From PCC-6802 sp943367755 (GTDB lineage: Bacteria > Cyanobacteriota > Cyanobacteriia > Pseudanabaenales > Pseudanabaenaceae): a stretch of 64,000 bases of DNA. The notes under the pieces were generated by a model. That model saw only the letters and a list, made by a program, of their open reading frames with translations. It ran no database searches and was not told the DNA's origin. Where the stretch lies: NCBI GenBank assembly GCA_943367755.1, contig CALRKB020000005.1:62001-126000 (forward strand), in the 5' to 3' direction. Both the position numbers and the translations under genes were made by a program. This document shows positions 26,661 through 36,063 of this stretch, piece by piece (the first letter of the stretch is position 1; each line of letters starts with the position of its first letter).

Positions 26661-27716
26661 ATGCGAGTTCAACTGCCTGCTATCAATCGCAAATCTGCTT
26701 TTGTGATTTTGCCTTTTTTTCTGTGGGGGACGGCAATGGTGGTGATGAAGTCGGTGATGCCGCAAACCAGTCCCTTCTTTCTGGCGGCGGTGCGCCTGAT
26801 TCCGGCAGGTATATTGCTACTTGCGGTTGCTAACTGGCTGGGAAGGCCACAACCCCAAACTTGGCGAGCCTGGTTGTGGATTAGCCTATTTGCATTGGTT
26901 GACGGTACATTATTTCAAGGTTTTTTGGCATTAGGTTTGGTCAGAACTGACGCTGGGCTAGGCTCGCTGCTAATCGACTCGCAACCCTTGGCTGTGGCAG
27001 TGCTGGCGGCGTTGCTATATAAAGAGAGGATTGGTTTAGTCGCAATTGGGGGCTTGCTGATCGGTATATTGGGCATTAGCATTATTGGTTTACCTGCCAA
27101 TCTATTGAGTGCACTACTGGCAGGAGATTTCACTACTGTTTGGCAAGGAGGCATCTTTACTTTGGGCGAATGGTTCATGCTGGGAGCATCGTTGTCGATG
27201 GCGATCGGTACGATTTTGATTCGTCCGGTAGTACGCAACGCCGATCCCGTATTTGCGACAGGATGGCATATGGTTTTAGGTGGATTGCCCCTGTTAGTTG
27301 TGTCTGCGCTGACCGAACAAAGCCAGTGGCAAGATCTTAGTGCTTGGGGATGGCTGGGCATGGCCTATATGACGATTATGGGTAGCGCGATCGCCTACGG
27401 TCTATTTTTCTATTTTGCATCTTCAGGTAGCCTCACAACGCTGAGCGCTCTCACATTCTCTACTCCTATTTTTGCACTGCTATTTGGCAATATCTTCTTA
27501 GCGGAAAGCCTGACTACAGCACAATGGATTGGCGTAGCCCTGACATTGACTAGCATTTATCTGGTGAGCGTCCGCGATCTGTTCAAGCCCAAATCAGATG
27601 ATTTGCCGACAATTCAAGCGATCGCTAGTGGTAGTGAAACCCCTTTAACCTCACTGTCTCAGCTAGATCCCAAAGTCACATCAGAACTGCTAAAGGAAGT
27701 CATTGTCCAGGAGTAA
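26661..27716 (+). CDS. EamA/DMT-family membrane transporter
   Basis: A 351-aa protein with about ten hydrophobic helices arranged as two EamA repeats: FFLWGTAMVVMKSVMPQTSP, then PFFLAAVRLIPAG at the start of the first repeat, and SIAYGLFFYF-like and FLAESLTTAQWIG motifs in the second. The family exports small metabolites or amino acids. A roughly 40-residue polar tail follows the last helix. Its stop is 3 nt before the next ATG and an AGGAG lies at its end, so it forms an operon with the glycosyltransferase gene. The substrate cannot be inferred. Confidence 0.88.
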   Translation: MRVQLPAINRKSAFVILPFFLWGTAMVVMKSVMPQTSPFFLAAVRLIPAGILLLAVANWLGRPQPQTWRAWLWISLFALVDGTLFQGFLALGLVRTDAGLGSLLIDSQPLAVAVLAALLYKERIGLVAIGGLLIGILGISIIGLPANLLSALLAGDFTTVWQGGIFTLGEWFMLGASLSMAIGTILIRPVVRNADPVFATGWHMVLGGLPLLVVSALTEQSQWQDLSAWGWLGMAYMTIMGSAIAYGLFFYFASSGSLTTLSALTFSTPIFALLFGNIFLAESLTTAQWIGVALTLTSIYLVSVRDLFKPKSDDLPTIQAIASGSETPLTSLSQLDPKVTSELLKEVIVQE

Positions 27717-27719
27717 ATA

Positions 27720-28805
27720 ATGCCAACAGTTTATTTTGCCATTACCAACCACGGCTTCGGACATACTACTCGCACTTGCTCAGTGATTGCGGAATTGCAG
27801 GCTCGATATCCTGACATTACGATCATCATTGCTACTACCGCACCGCGCTGGTTGCTGGAATCATACCTTTCCCAAAACTTCATCCACCATCAGCGCTCCT
27901 TTGATGTGGGGGTAATCCAATCGGATAGCCTCAATATGGATAAGGTGGCAACACTTGACAAACTTAATTTCCTGCGCTCAAATCAATCAGAAATTATCGC
28001 ACGAGAAGTAGAGTTTCTCCATGCTCATCAAGTAGATCTGATTGTGGCAGATATTCCACCGTTGCTAGCGGCGATCGCGGCATCTGCGAATATCCCCTGT
28101 TGGATGTCGGGTAATTTTGGCTGGGATTTCATTTACCAGGATTGGGTAGATAAAGGTGAAAGCGAATTTGAAATAATTACGGATTGGATATCGCAATTGC
28201 ATGGCAGAAGCGATCGACTGCTGCGCCTACCTTTTCACGAACCGATGTCCGACTTTGGTGAGGTGCATGATATTGGCTTAACCGGTGGTACACCAAGGTA
28301 TAGCCCTGAAGAACTATGCGATCGCTTTGAGATGTGCAGCATCCAACCCAAAGCCCTACTAACTTTTGGTGGTTTGAGTTTGAATGCTATCCCCTATCAT
28401 AACTTAGCTAAATTTCCGGACTGGCAATTTATCACCTTCGATCACGATGCGCCGGATCTACCGAATCTCAAGCAAATCTGCGGACATACATTGCGACCAG
28501 TAGATTTAATGCCTATCTGCGATCGGATTATTTCTAAACCAGGTTATAGCACGCTTTCCGAAGCTTGTCGCCTCGGCATCCCCGTTGTTTGCCTCACCCG
28601 TGATGGTTTCTCAGAAGCAGAAATTCTGATCGACGGACTACAAGATTACAACCACCATCTGATTATCTCACCCGCCGATTTTTATGAAGGTGACTGGCAA
28701 TTCCTTACTACTGAAATGCAAATACCTCGTAATCCCGATACCCTCCCCAACAAACGCGGCGAAGTAGAAATTGCCACCATGATCCAAAACCACTTAACCC
28801 CATAA
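27720..28805 (+). CDS. GT-B-fold glycosyltransferase family protein
   Basis: A 361-aa protein. The N-terminal Rossmann segment VYFAITNHGFGHTTRTCSVI and the C-terminal donor-site pattern SKPGYSTLSEACRLGIPVVC followed by LTRDGFSEAE are typical of MurG-like GT-B enzymes and of the glycosyltransferase-like half of plant arabinokinases. No membrane segment is seen. The acceptor and sugar are unknown. It is coupled to the upstream EamA gene (3-nt gap, AGGAG at the end of that gene), suggesting the glycosylated or related product is handled with the transporter. Confidence 0.78.
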   Translation: MPTVYFAITNHGFGHTTRTCSVIAELQARYPDITIIIATTAPRWLLESYLSQNFIHHQRSFDVGVIQSDSLNMDKVATLDKLNFLRSNQSEIIAREVEFLHAHQVDLIVADIPPLLAAIAASANIPCWMSGNFGWDFIYQDWVDKGESEFEIITDWISQLHGRSDRLLRLPFHEPMSDFGEVHDIGLTGGTPRYSPEELCDRFEMCSIQPKALLTFGGLSLNAIPYHNLAKFPDWQFITFDHDAPDLPNLKQICGHTLRPVDLMPICDRIISKPGYSTLSEACRLGIPVVCLTRDGFSEAEILIDGLQDYNHHLIISPADFYEGDWQFLTTEMQIPRNPDTLPNKRGEVEIATMIQNHLTP

Positions 28806-28814
28806 TTCCGTCTG

Positions 28815-28843
28815 TACGGGCCGACCTATGTGTCTACCCCTAT
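28815..28843. repeat. REP-like short repeat, copy 2
   Basis: Opposite-orientation copy of the element at 934-960 and 56805-56834, with core GACCTATGTGTCTACCCC. It lies in the gap between the glycosyltransferase and glcF genes. Confidence 0.55.
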
Positions 28844-28955
28844 TGCATTTGACCAGTGCGTTCCCTGTGCATCTACCCTCATCTATGCAATGCGATCGTC
28901 AAACCACTAAGAACTAAGTCATAATTGGCATAATATTTCCCGCAAAATTTAACCT

Positions 28956-30323
28956 ATGCAGACCTCCGAGTCGTCTTTAGCCAACACTATAACTGGCAAC
29001 ATAACTGGTTTTGACAAGCAAAATCCCCCCGATCCCCAACTAATTGATGCCTGCGTGCATTGCGGCTTTTGCTTATCTACTTGTCCCAGTTATCGCGTCA
29101 TGGGCAAAGAAACCGACTCACCTAGAGGGCGCATCTATCTGATGGATGCCATTAACGAAGGTAGAATTCCGTTGTCTGATGCCTCAAGTCAGCACTTCGA
29201 CTCCTGCTTGGGCTGCCTCGCCTGCGTTACCACCTGTCCTTCTGGCGTGCAATACGACAAATTGATTGCCGCAACCCGCCCCCAAATAGAACGCAATCAC
29301 AACCGCAGTTTACCAGAGAAGCTGTTGCGCCAGTTGATTTTTGCGACTTTCCCCTATCCCCAACGCCTGCGAACTTTAATTACTCCACTATGGATTTACC
29401 AAAAGCTAGGCTTGCAAAAACTAATGCGCTCAACCGGGCTGCTCGATCGCCTTCTACCACCTCAAATTGCGGCGATGGAGTCTGTCTTACCCGAAATTTC
29501 CGCTAAAGCATTTCAAGATAGCTTGCCACAGTTAGTACCCGCCCAGGGTGAGAAACGCTATCGAGTTGGGCTGATCTTAGGTTGCGTGCAGCGTCTCTTT
29601 TTACCGCAGGTGAATGAAGCAACTGTGAGAGTATTGACTGCAAATGGATGTGAAGTAGTAATTCCAAAAGTCCAGGGATGTTGCGGGGCATTAACGCATC
29701 ACCAGGGTCAAGAACAGCAAACGCAAGAGCTGGCACGCCAAACAATCGATGCTTTTGCTGATGCCAATGTAGATGCGGTGATTATCAATGCCTCTGGTTG
29801 CGGTCATACGTTGAAAGATTACGGTCACATCCTCCAAGACGATCGCGAATATGCAGAAAAGGCCAAGATGTTCGCCAGCAAAGTCAAGGATGTCCAAGAA
29901 TTTCTCGATGGGGTGGGATTAACAGCAAAACTCTCTCCTTTGCAAGATCGGCCTCTAACGGTAGTTTATCAGGATGCTTGCCACATGCTACACGGTCAAA
30001 AAATCAGCTTAGAGCCACGTCGCTTGCTCAAACAAATTCCAGATCTTCAGCTACGCGAACCCATTGATGCGGCGCTCTGCTGTGGTAGTGCGGGTGTTTA
30101 CAATATTCTGCAACCGGAGGTTGGCGATGAGTTGGGTAGGCAGAAGGTGAAAAATCTAGTGAATACCAAAGCCAGCCTGATTGCTTCTCCAAATGTCGGC
30201 TGTACCGTACAGATCCGCAAACACCTGCAATTACAAGCACATCAGGTTCCCATCATGCATCCTATGGAGTTATTAGATTATTCTATTCGCGGCATTAAAT
30301 TGGATGAGGTGATTGCCAATTAG
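28956..30323 (+). CDS. glcF: glycolate oxidase/dehydrogenase iron-sulfur subunit GlcF
   Basis: A 455-aa protein. Two 4Fe-4S motifs lie in the N-terminal part (CVHCGFCLSTCPSY at about 32-45 and CLGCLACVTTCPSG at about 85-98). Two CCG domains follow (GCCGALTHHQG and LCCGSAGVYNILQPE). GlcF passes electrons from the flavin subunit GlcD during glycolate oxidation in photorespiration. glcD is not in this window; cyanobacteria often have glcD and glcF apart. Length is normal and nothing looks damaged. A TAATAT at about 28931 may be part of its promoter. Confidence 0.93.
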   Translation: MQTSESSLANTITGNITGFDKQNPPDPQLIDACVHCGFCLSTCPSYRVMGKETDSPRGRIYLMDAINEGRIPLSDASSQHFDSCLGCLACVTTCPSGVQYDKLIAATRPQIERNHNRSLPEKLLRQLIFATFPYPQRLRTLITPLWIYQKLGLQKLMRSTGLLDRLLPPQIAAMESVLPEISAKAFQDSLPQLVPAQGEKRYRVGLILGCVQRLFLPQVNEATVRVLTANGCEVVIPKVQGCCGALTHHQGQEQQTQELARQTIDAFADANVDAVIINASGCGHTLKDYGHILQDDREYAEKAKMFASKVKDVQEFLDGVGLTAKLSPLQDRPLTVVYQDACHMLHGQKISLEPRRLLKQIPDLQLREPIDAALCCGSAGVYNILQPEVGDELGRQKVKNLVNTKASLIASPNVGCTVQIRKHLQLQAHQVPIMHPMELLDYSIRGIKLDEVIAN

Positions 30324-30372
30324 CAGTTATATATCGAGCGAATTTACGCTGTTATAAGTTCACGACCTGACT

Positions 30373-30828
30373 TTAGGCAGTGGAAGATTCCCTCTCCAAC
30401 AAAATCGTCACGGGGCCATCATTCTCGATCTCAACTTGCATATTTGCCCCGAATTCACCAGTTTCTACAGTTAAGCCACTTGCCCTGAGCTTGTCCACAA
30501 GCTTGAGATAGAGTTGCTCGGCTTGTGCTGGTGGCGCAGCCAGACTGAGTGAAGGTCGCCTGCCTTTTTGACAATCAGCATAGAGCGTGAATTGGCTCAC
30601 CACTAATATTTCGCCACCAATATCGCGGATGGATAAATCGAACTTATCACCTTCAAGGTTAGGGAATAGCCTCAAATCCAAGCATTTGCTAACCATCCAG
30701 TCAACTTCTATTTCTGTATCAGTAGTACTGATTCCCACTAATAAATTAAGGCCGCGACTAATTTTGCCGATTACCAAGCCATCAACAGAAACTTGAGACG
30801 AGCTGACTCGTTGAATGAGAACGCGCAT
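30373..30828 (-). CDS. dtd: D-aminoacyl-tRNA deacylase
   Basis: A 151-aa full-length DTD. Key motifs are MRVLIQRVSSSQVSVDG at the start, SQFTLYADCQKGRRPS (catalytic pocket with the SQxTL signature), and near the end GEFGANMQVEIENDGPVT with the NxGPVT-type signature as NDGPVT. The enzyme removes D-amino acids (and glycine from tRNA-Ala) from charged tRNAs in the cytoplasm. It is convergent with glcF and 30 nt downstream of the efflux ATPase gene, so it may lie at the end of the minus-strand MacAB-like gene set. Confidence 0.95.
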   Translation of the reverse strand: MRVLIQRVSSSQVSVDGLVIGKISRGLNLLVGISTTDTEIEVDWMVSKCLDLRLFPNLEGDKFDLSIRDIGGEILVVSQFTLYADCQKGRRPSLSLAAPPAQAEQLYLKLVDKLRASGLTVETGEFGANMQVEIENDGPVTILLERESSTA

Positions 30829-30857
30829 ATTTGATTCCGAAAATAAATTAGATAGGG

Positions 30858-31547
30858 CTAGTGAGGTGGGCGATCGCCACTCATAATTAATCCATCTTTT
30901 ACTCTCACAATCCGCTTTGTTTGGGCGGCGATATCCGGCTCATGGGTGACGATCGCGATCGTAATCCCTTGATTATTTAACTCGGCTAGCAAATTCATGA
31001 CCTCCTGTGAAGTCTCTGTATCTAAGGCTCCTGTTGGTTCATCTGCTAATACCAGGGCAGGCCGATTGACGAGGGCACGCGCGATCGCCACGCGCTGTTG
31101 CTGTCCACCTGAAAGTTGACTGGGACGGTTGTGCATATGATTTGACAGACCCACTCTGGCAAGAGCCTGGGCGGCATATTTACGTCGTTGTACTTTGGTA
31201 ATATTGGCATAGATCATCGGAAGCATCACATTCTCTAATGCCGTGGAACGCGAAAGCAAATTGAACTGTTGAAAGACAAAGCCAATGTATTGATTGCGAA
31301 TAAATGCTAACTCGTCATCATTCAGAGTATTTAGACTTCTACCTTCGAGAAAGTAACGACCTTTAGTGGGGCGATCTAAGCAACCGATAATATTCATCAA
31401 TGTGGATTTACCAGAGCCAGAAGCTCCCATAATTGACACATATTCACCTTCTTCAATGGTTAGATCGATACCTTTCAAAACTGGAACGTCCACTTCTCCC
31501 AGGCGGTAATTCTTGGTGATGCCTTGCATGCGAATTATGGTGCTCAT
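30858..31547 (-). CDS. MacB-like ABC transporter ATP-binding protein
   Basis: About 229 aa from the ATG at 31547. That start is preferred because AAGGAG lies about 11 nt upstream within the permease gene end; a GTG at 31559 overlaps that signal. It has Walker A GASGSGKST, the Q-loop FQQFNLL, signature LSGGQQQRVAIARALV, Walker B LVLADEPTGALD and switch His in VTHEPD. This is the LolD/MacB class that powers tripartite efflux or lipoprotein release. It overlaps the end of the permease gene region and completes an adaptor-permease-ATPase operon. Confidence 0.93.
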   Translation of the reverse strand: MSTIIRMQGITKNYRLGEVDVPVLKGIDLTIEEGEYVSIMGASGSGKSTLMNIIGCLDRPTKGRYFLEGRSLNTLNDDELAFIRNQYIGFVFQQFNLLSRSTALENVMLPMIYANITKVQRRKYAAQALARVGLSNHMHNRPSQLSGGQQQRVAIARALVNRPALVLADEPTGALDTETSQEVMNLLAELNNQGITIAIVTHEPDIAAQTKRIVRVKDGLIMSGDRPPH

Positions 31548-31551
31548 TCTA

Positions 31552-32844
31552 TTAATCACTCCTTAAAGCGGCGATCGGGTCTAAACTGGCAGCATTGCGG
31601 GCGGGGATAACTCCCGCAACCAGACCGACAATCGCCGATAGCCCAAATCCTGCTACAACTGCTAATATCGAAATGATGAATGGGAACTTAAACGCTGATG
31701 AAGCCGCAAAAGCGATCGCAACACCCAAGCCGATACCAATGCAGCCACCTACAATCGAAACAATCACAGCTTCTGTGAGAAACTGACTGAGAATAGCTCC
31801 TCTGGTTGCACCTACTGCTTTGCGAATACCGATCTCGCGGGTGCGTTCTATCACCGATACAAGCATAATGTTGGCAATGCCAATGCCACCGACCACCAGT
31901 GATATGCCTGCGATCGCTCCCACCATGAGTGTCATTAAACCCACGACATTCCCAAATGTACTAATAATATCTGCCTGGTTGGTAATGCGAAAATCATCGA
32001 GTTGAGGTGGATAGATATTATGGCGTAGGCGTAAAAGATTTGTCACCTGGAACTGGGCAGGCTCCATTTCATCATCGCTTGGTACCTTTACCCAAAAGCC
32101 ACTGATCGAGATACCTTGAAGTGAGTTGGTGCCGACAATGCGCGATGACATACTCAATAAAGGAATATACACCTGATCGTCCTGATCGAATCCCCCCGTG
32201 TTCCCTTTCGGTTCCATCACACCAATCACCTGGTAGAGATTGCCCTGGAGCCGAATACCCTCACCGATGGGATTGGCAGTACAGGAAGTAGGATCGGCAA
32301 CCTTTGGATTCTCAAATAAGTCTTTACATACCTTTGCACCCAATACAACTAATGATTTTGCTGTATCGATCTCATCTTGAGTAAAAAATCTGCCTTGCAA
32401 CGTGTTAAGGTTTCTGACTTCGGGAAAGTTTAAATCAACTCCATTCAGCAAAGTCAAGGTATTAGTATTACCGTAGGTAGCTTGGCGTTGACGCGTTAGA
32501 TACGGTGCTACCTGTTGGACAGATGGAGCCTGTTTAGCGATTGCCTTGGCATCCTCTAAGGTTAGGGTTGAAGCCGATCCTCCCCCCAGGTTAATGCCAC
32601 CACTTCTCGATGCGCCTGACTGGATATTGAGCAAGTTAGTCCCCAAGGACTGAATCTGTAATTCCGTAGCCTTTTGCACTCCCTGTCCCACTGAGGTGAT
32701 TGCAATTACCGATGCAATGCCAATAATTACCCCCAGCATAGTGAGACTGGTGCGCAATCTATTATTCCATAGTGATTCTGTTGCCATTGACAGAACTTCG
32801 GTAATGGGAATAGCAACAGTCTGAAGTTTAGTCTTTGAACCCAT
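31552..32844 (-). CDS. MacB-like ABC transporter permease
   Basis: A 430-aa permease with the MacB topology: one N-terminal helix (about 30-50, LTMLGVIIGIASVIAITSVG), a large periplasmic domain (about 60-300, MacB_PCD), then three C-terminal helices (FtsX-like) beginning near IGIANIMLVSVIERTREIGI, followed by RKAVGATR. Acts in the inner membrane with the ATPase and the MacA-like adaptor. An AGGAAA ribosome-binding site precedes the ATG. It lies 22 nt after the adaptor gene. The substrate is unknown; cyanobacterial relatives include the DevC glycolipid exporter and antibiotic efflux pumps. Confidence 0.92.
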   Translation of the reverse strand: MGSKTKLQTVAIPITEVLSMATESLWNNRLRTSLTMLGVIIGIASVIAITSVGQGVQKATELQIQSLGTNLLNIQSGASRSGGINLGGGSASTLTLEDAKAIAKQAPSVQQVAPYLTRQRQATYGNTNTLTLLNGVDLNFPEVRNLNTLQGRFFTQDEIDTAKSLVVLGAKVCKDLFENPKVADPTSCTANPIGEGIRLQGNLYQVIGVMEPKGNTGGFDQDDQVYIPLLSMSSRIVGTNSLQGISISGFWVKVPSDDEMEPAQFQVTNLLRLRHNIYPPQLDDFRITNQADIISTFGNVVGLMTLMVGAIAGISLVVGGIGIANIMLVSVIERTREIGIRKAVGATRGAILSQFLTEAVIVSIVGGCIGIGLGVAIAFAASSAFKFPFIISILAVVAGFGLSAIVGLVAGVIPARNAASLDPIAALRSD

Positions 32845-32866
32845 GACGATTTTCCTAACTCATGCT

Positions 32867-34309
32867 CTAACGCGTACGAGGTTGTAAACCTGGAATGCCT
32901 CCTGGGATATTAGACTGAGGTCGCATACCTTCAGGGAAAGAAATCAATATCTTCTCACCGCCTTTCAAACCTGACTTGACCTCTGTTTTATCATTTGCCG
33001 TCACTCCAGTCACAATCGGTGTGAACACGGGTGTACTACCTTCACTTCGGACAAACACACCCGTGGCATTAGCCTGTCGCACGATCGCCACAGTTGGTAC
33101 CACCAGAGCATTTTTTAGATCTCCCACCTTAAAATCTACACTCGTGTTCATGCCAGACCGCAATTGTTGTTTGGTGTCGGAGAGAATTGCTGCTTTGACT
33201 TCAAAACTGGTGACGTTTTGCTGCACTGTAGATTGAGGAGAAATTTCCACGACTTTGCCATCAAAAGTTTCGCCAGGGTAGGCATCAGCCTTAATTTTGA
33301 CCGCCTGCCCCACTTTCACCTGGGCAATATTCACCTCGGCGACATTGGCAATGACGCGATTAGTACTTGCAAGCGAAAGGATGGAGGAGGCAGTAGCCGA
33401 AGTTACGGTGCTACCTGAGGTCGTAGGTGTGACAAATGCGCCTGGATCGGCGAACTTGCGCGCCACAATCCCACTAAATGGAGCGCGAATCACCGTATCC
33501 TCAATTTGGGCTTGCACGACTTGTAGTTTTCCCTGAGCAGTGAGAACCTGCGCTCTGGCTTGGGCAATATCCTCTGGACGCGAACCAGCCTGCTGGAGCG
33601 ATAATGCTTGCTGTGATTGCGCCACCTTCGCCTTAGCCGCATCAAAGGTAGAGCGGGAATTCTTGAATTCTCGCTCCGAAATTGCCCCATCATTAAACAG
33701 TGCCTGGTTCTGGTTGAAATTCAACTCTGCCTGTTGTAAGTTAGCCCGATCGCTATTCAAGGTAGCCTGCGCCTGACCAATTTCCTGATCGCGATTGCCT
33801 GCCAATAACTTTTGCAGATTGGCCTCCGTTGCTGCTACTTCTCCTTGGGCTTGGGTGAGTTGCCCTTGTAAGTTCGAGTTGTCCATATACGCTAGCACCT
33901 GACCTGCCTCAACGCGATCACCCTGCTTGACCAGTAACTGTTTGAGTCGCCCGGCGGATTTAGGGCTGACGTTAATTAGCATTTCCGGCTGCACGGTACC
34001 ATTTGCTGACACTGAAATTGGCAGCGTTAGCCTTTCCACAGAGACAGTCCGCACTCTGCGCCTACCTTCGCGGTTGGGTGTGGCAAAAAAGTTCTGATAA
34101 ATTAAAAATCCCCCACCCGCGATCGCCCCTAGAACAACTATGAGGATCAGCGATCGCATCAGACTAAATCTCGGCCGAGGTTTAGGAGCGTCTTGCTCTT
34201 CTTCCTGACCAAGCTTTTGATCTTTATCCTGCCAACGGTTAGCAGTATCGTCTAAATCCAGCGAATCGGTTGCGATTGCTTCATCTTGCTGAGAATTCAG
34301 TTCTTGCAT
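32867..34309 (-). CDS. HlyD/MacA-family periplasmic adaptor protein
   Basis: A 480-aa membrane-fusion protein. An acidic cytosolic N-terminus (1-48) precedes one membrane helix (about 50-72, LMRSLILIVVLGAIAGGGFL), then a barrel-sandwich lipoyl half (ISVSANGTVQPEMLINVSPK), a long coiled-coil hairpin rich in Gln/Ala (about 150-260), the second lipoyl half (DTVIRAPFSGIVARKFADPG) and a beta-barrel (TSVDFKVGDLKNALVVPTVA). It bridges the inner-membrane permease and an outer-membrane duct. First gene of the three-gene efflux operon; the outer-membrane partner is not nearby. Confidence 0.92.
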   Translation of the reverse strand: MQELNSQQDEAIATDSLDLDDTANRWQDKDQKLGQEEEQDAPKPRPRFSLMRSLILIVVLGAIAGGGFLIYQNFFATPNREGRRRVRTVSVERLTLPISVSANGTVQPEMLINVSPKSAGRLKQLLVKQGDRVEAGQVLAYMDNSNLQGQLTQAQGEVAATEANLQKLLAGNRDQEIGQAQATLNSDRANLQQAELNFNQNQALFNDGAISEREFKNSRSTFDAAKAKVAQSQQALSLQQAGSRPEDIAQARAQVLTAQGKLQVVQAQIEDTVIRAPFSGIVARKFADPGAFVTPTTSGSTVTSATASSILSLASTNRVIANVAEVNIAQVKVGQAVKIKADAYPGETFDGKVVEISPQSTVQQNVTSFEVKAAILSDTKQQLRSGMNTSVDFKVGDLKNALVVPTVAIVRQANATGVFVRSEGSTPVFTPIVTGVTANDKTEVKSGLKGGEKILISFPEGMRPQSNIPGGIPGLQPRTR

Positions 34310-34497
34310 AATCGTTACGCTTAGTCCGCTGAATAATTGAGCTTAAAACCCCAAATGAGCAATGTATGTTAGCTGCATCACAATAGGTTTGTGATAATTT
34401 AGAGATTTCGAACCTTTACCTGAGTAAATTTTAGACCACCATGGTTGTGGTTTGGTTCAAATCAGTAAGGTAGATTCCGCATTAGGAAACAACGTCA

Positions 34498-35541
34498 ATG
34501 CCAAAATCCCCCAAACTTTATCCTCTTTGCTTGAGAGTGGCGATCGCCACAACACTGCTTAGTACTTTTGATGGTAATGTCCTGGCTCAAACAACGCAGC
34601 AACCTTTCTTCCCGCAAACTGAACCAGTTCTGATTGCCCAAACCGAAGCTCAAGCTTTGGTGATCAAAGGCGCATTACTATTCGATCACAACCGTTTCCA
34701 GGAGGCACTTGATGCTTTTGAAGCTGCAATTAGACTTCAGCCAGATATACCTGAAGCATGGTTTGCCAAAGGTAAAGCGCTATTTCGCTTAAAACGTACA
34801 GAGGAGTCACTTGTCGCCTATGCTAATGCAATTCAGCTTAGACCAAAATTTCCTGAGGCTTGGGATGGCCTAACTACTTCTCTCTTTGCCTTAAAACGCT
34901 ATAAAGAGCTATTAGAATTTAGTGACAAAATCATTGAATTGCAGCCGGACTTCCCCCAAGCTTGGATTGGTCGTGGTACAGCATTATTTGGGTTTAAACG
35001 TTACCAAGAAGCACTTGCGGCGGTTGATAAAGCGATCCAGCTTCAACCCGATCTAAATGGTGCATGGAGTGGTCGAGGCAGGGTGTTATACCGATTGAAG
35101 CGACCTCAAGAAGCGCTTGCATCCTTTGACAAAGGGATTCAACTAGACTCTGAAGACTTTGATAGTTGGTATTATCGCGGTTATATTCTGGACGATCTGA
35201 AGCGTTACGAAGAGGCTTTACAGGCTTACGATCGAGCGCTAAAAATTACCACCGCTGACATTGCCTCAATGCCCTGGCATAACAAAGGGATTACATTAAA
35301 TAATTTGAAGCGCTACGAACAAGCGATCGCCGCATTCGACAGAGCAATCAAGAATAACGATTACTTCTCAGAATTTGTCGATCTCACAGTTGCAGATTCT
35401 TGGTACGCGCGGGGAGTAGCACTCTATGCCATGAAGCGATATCAAGAAGCGATAAGTTCTTTTGATAAGGCGATCGCCGAGCGATCAGATTTTGCTGATG
35501 CGATCAAAGCTCGGAGTATTGCCCAAAGGCAGTTAAGATAA
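34498..35541 (+). CDS. secreted TPR-repeat protein (paralog 1)
   Basis: A 347-aa protein with a signal peptide (1-31, VAIATTLLSTFDGNVLAQ), then about eight TPR units from residue 60 to the end (for example EAWFAKGKALFRLKRTEESL and AWIGRGTALFGFKRYQEALA). Exported TPR proteins act as binding scaffolds; no partner is known. It is a clear paralog of the protein at 36064-37302 (shared signal peptide LLSTxD...LAQTT and the same C-terminal SDFxDAIKARS). The last 72 bases recur as an orphan fragment at 35977-36048. Confidence 0.88.
   Translation: MPKSPKLYPLCLRVAIATTLLSTFDGNVLAQTTQQPFFPQTEPVLIAQTEAQALVIKGALLFDHNRFQEALDAFEAAIRLQPDIPEAWFAKGKALFRLKRTEESLVAYANAIQLRPKFPEAWDGLTTSLFALKRYKELLEFSDKIIELQPDFPQAWIGRGTALFGFKRYQEALAAVDKAIQLQPDLNGAWSGRGRVLYRLKRPQEALASFDKGIQLDSEDFDSWYYRGYILDDLKRYEEALQAYDRALKITTADIASMPWHNKGITLNNLKRYEQAIAAFDRAIKNNDYFSEFVDLTVADSWYARGVALYAMKRYQEAISSFDKAIAERSDFADAIKARSIAQRQLR
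35490..35527 (+). repeat. 38-bp exact direct repeat, copy 1 (inside TPR gene tail)
   Basis: Identical to 35997-36034. It covers codons for ADAIKARSIAQ near the C-terminus. Weaker similarity extends the match to 35470-35541 versus 35977-36048, a constant offset of 507 bp. Confidence 0.9.
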
Positions 35542-35569
35542 TTAGCTTTTGTATAGAGGATGAAGCACC

Positions 35570-35923
35570 ATGACAACAGAGAGATGGGATGATAATAGGC
35601 TAGATCGGCTGGCTGAATTAGTAGCACAGAATGCTCAGGGCATTGCCGAAACGAGAGCAGGTTTAGAGGAAACGAGAGCGATCGTAGATTCTAATGCTCG
35701 TGCGATCGAGGCTAACTCAAATGCAATGGCAGAGTATAGACGAGAACAAATCGAGATGAGACAGGAGTTTGAGCAGGAGCAAGGTCAGATGAGACGCGAA
35801 TTTAATCACATGATTGGGATAATTGCTCAACAGCAAAGCGAGATTGCTGGCTTGCGGACTGAGACAAATCGTATGTTGGATATTTTGATTAACCAACGGA
35901 AGGGTGAAGATGAGGCATCATGA
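35570..35923 (+). CDS. small coiled-coil protein
   Basis: A 117-aa highly charged protein, almost entirely helical heptads: AELVAQNAQGIAETRAGLEE, then repeated NARAIEANSNAMAEYRREQ and QEFEQEQGQMRREF, ending in a basic/acidic tail. No signal peptide or membrane segment. Similar short coiled-coil proteins of unknown function are common in cyanobacteria. It is 28 nt downstream of the first TPR gene and lies between two copies of that gene's 3' end, so it may have been inserted. No function can be assigned. Confidence 0.65.
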   Translation: MTTERWDDNRLDRLAELVAQNAQGIAETRAGLEETRAIVDSNARAIEANSNAMAEYRREQIEMRQEFEQEQGQMRREFNHMIGIIAQQQSEIAGLRTETNRMLDILINQRKGEDEAS

Positions 35924-35976
35924 CTCAAATTTCCGTTAGAAAATGCTTATACCCACTACGTAATATAAATTCCAGC

Positions 35977-36048
35977 GCGATCGCTCTGCAATCCAATTTT
36001 GCTGATGCGATCAAAGCTCGGAGTATTGCCCAAAAACAATTGCGATAA
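35977..36048 (+). pseudogene. orphan 3' fragment of a TPR gene
   Basis: Translates as AIALQSNFADAIKARSIAQK followed by QLR and a stop, matching the C-terminus of the upstream TPR protein (SDFADAIKARSIAQRQLR). It includes a 38-bp exact match (35997-36034) to 35490-35527. There is no start or upstream TPR coding sequence, so it is a leftover of a duplication or recombination. Confidence 0.85.
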
Positions 36049-36063
36049 TGTCTATTTGAATAT

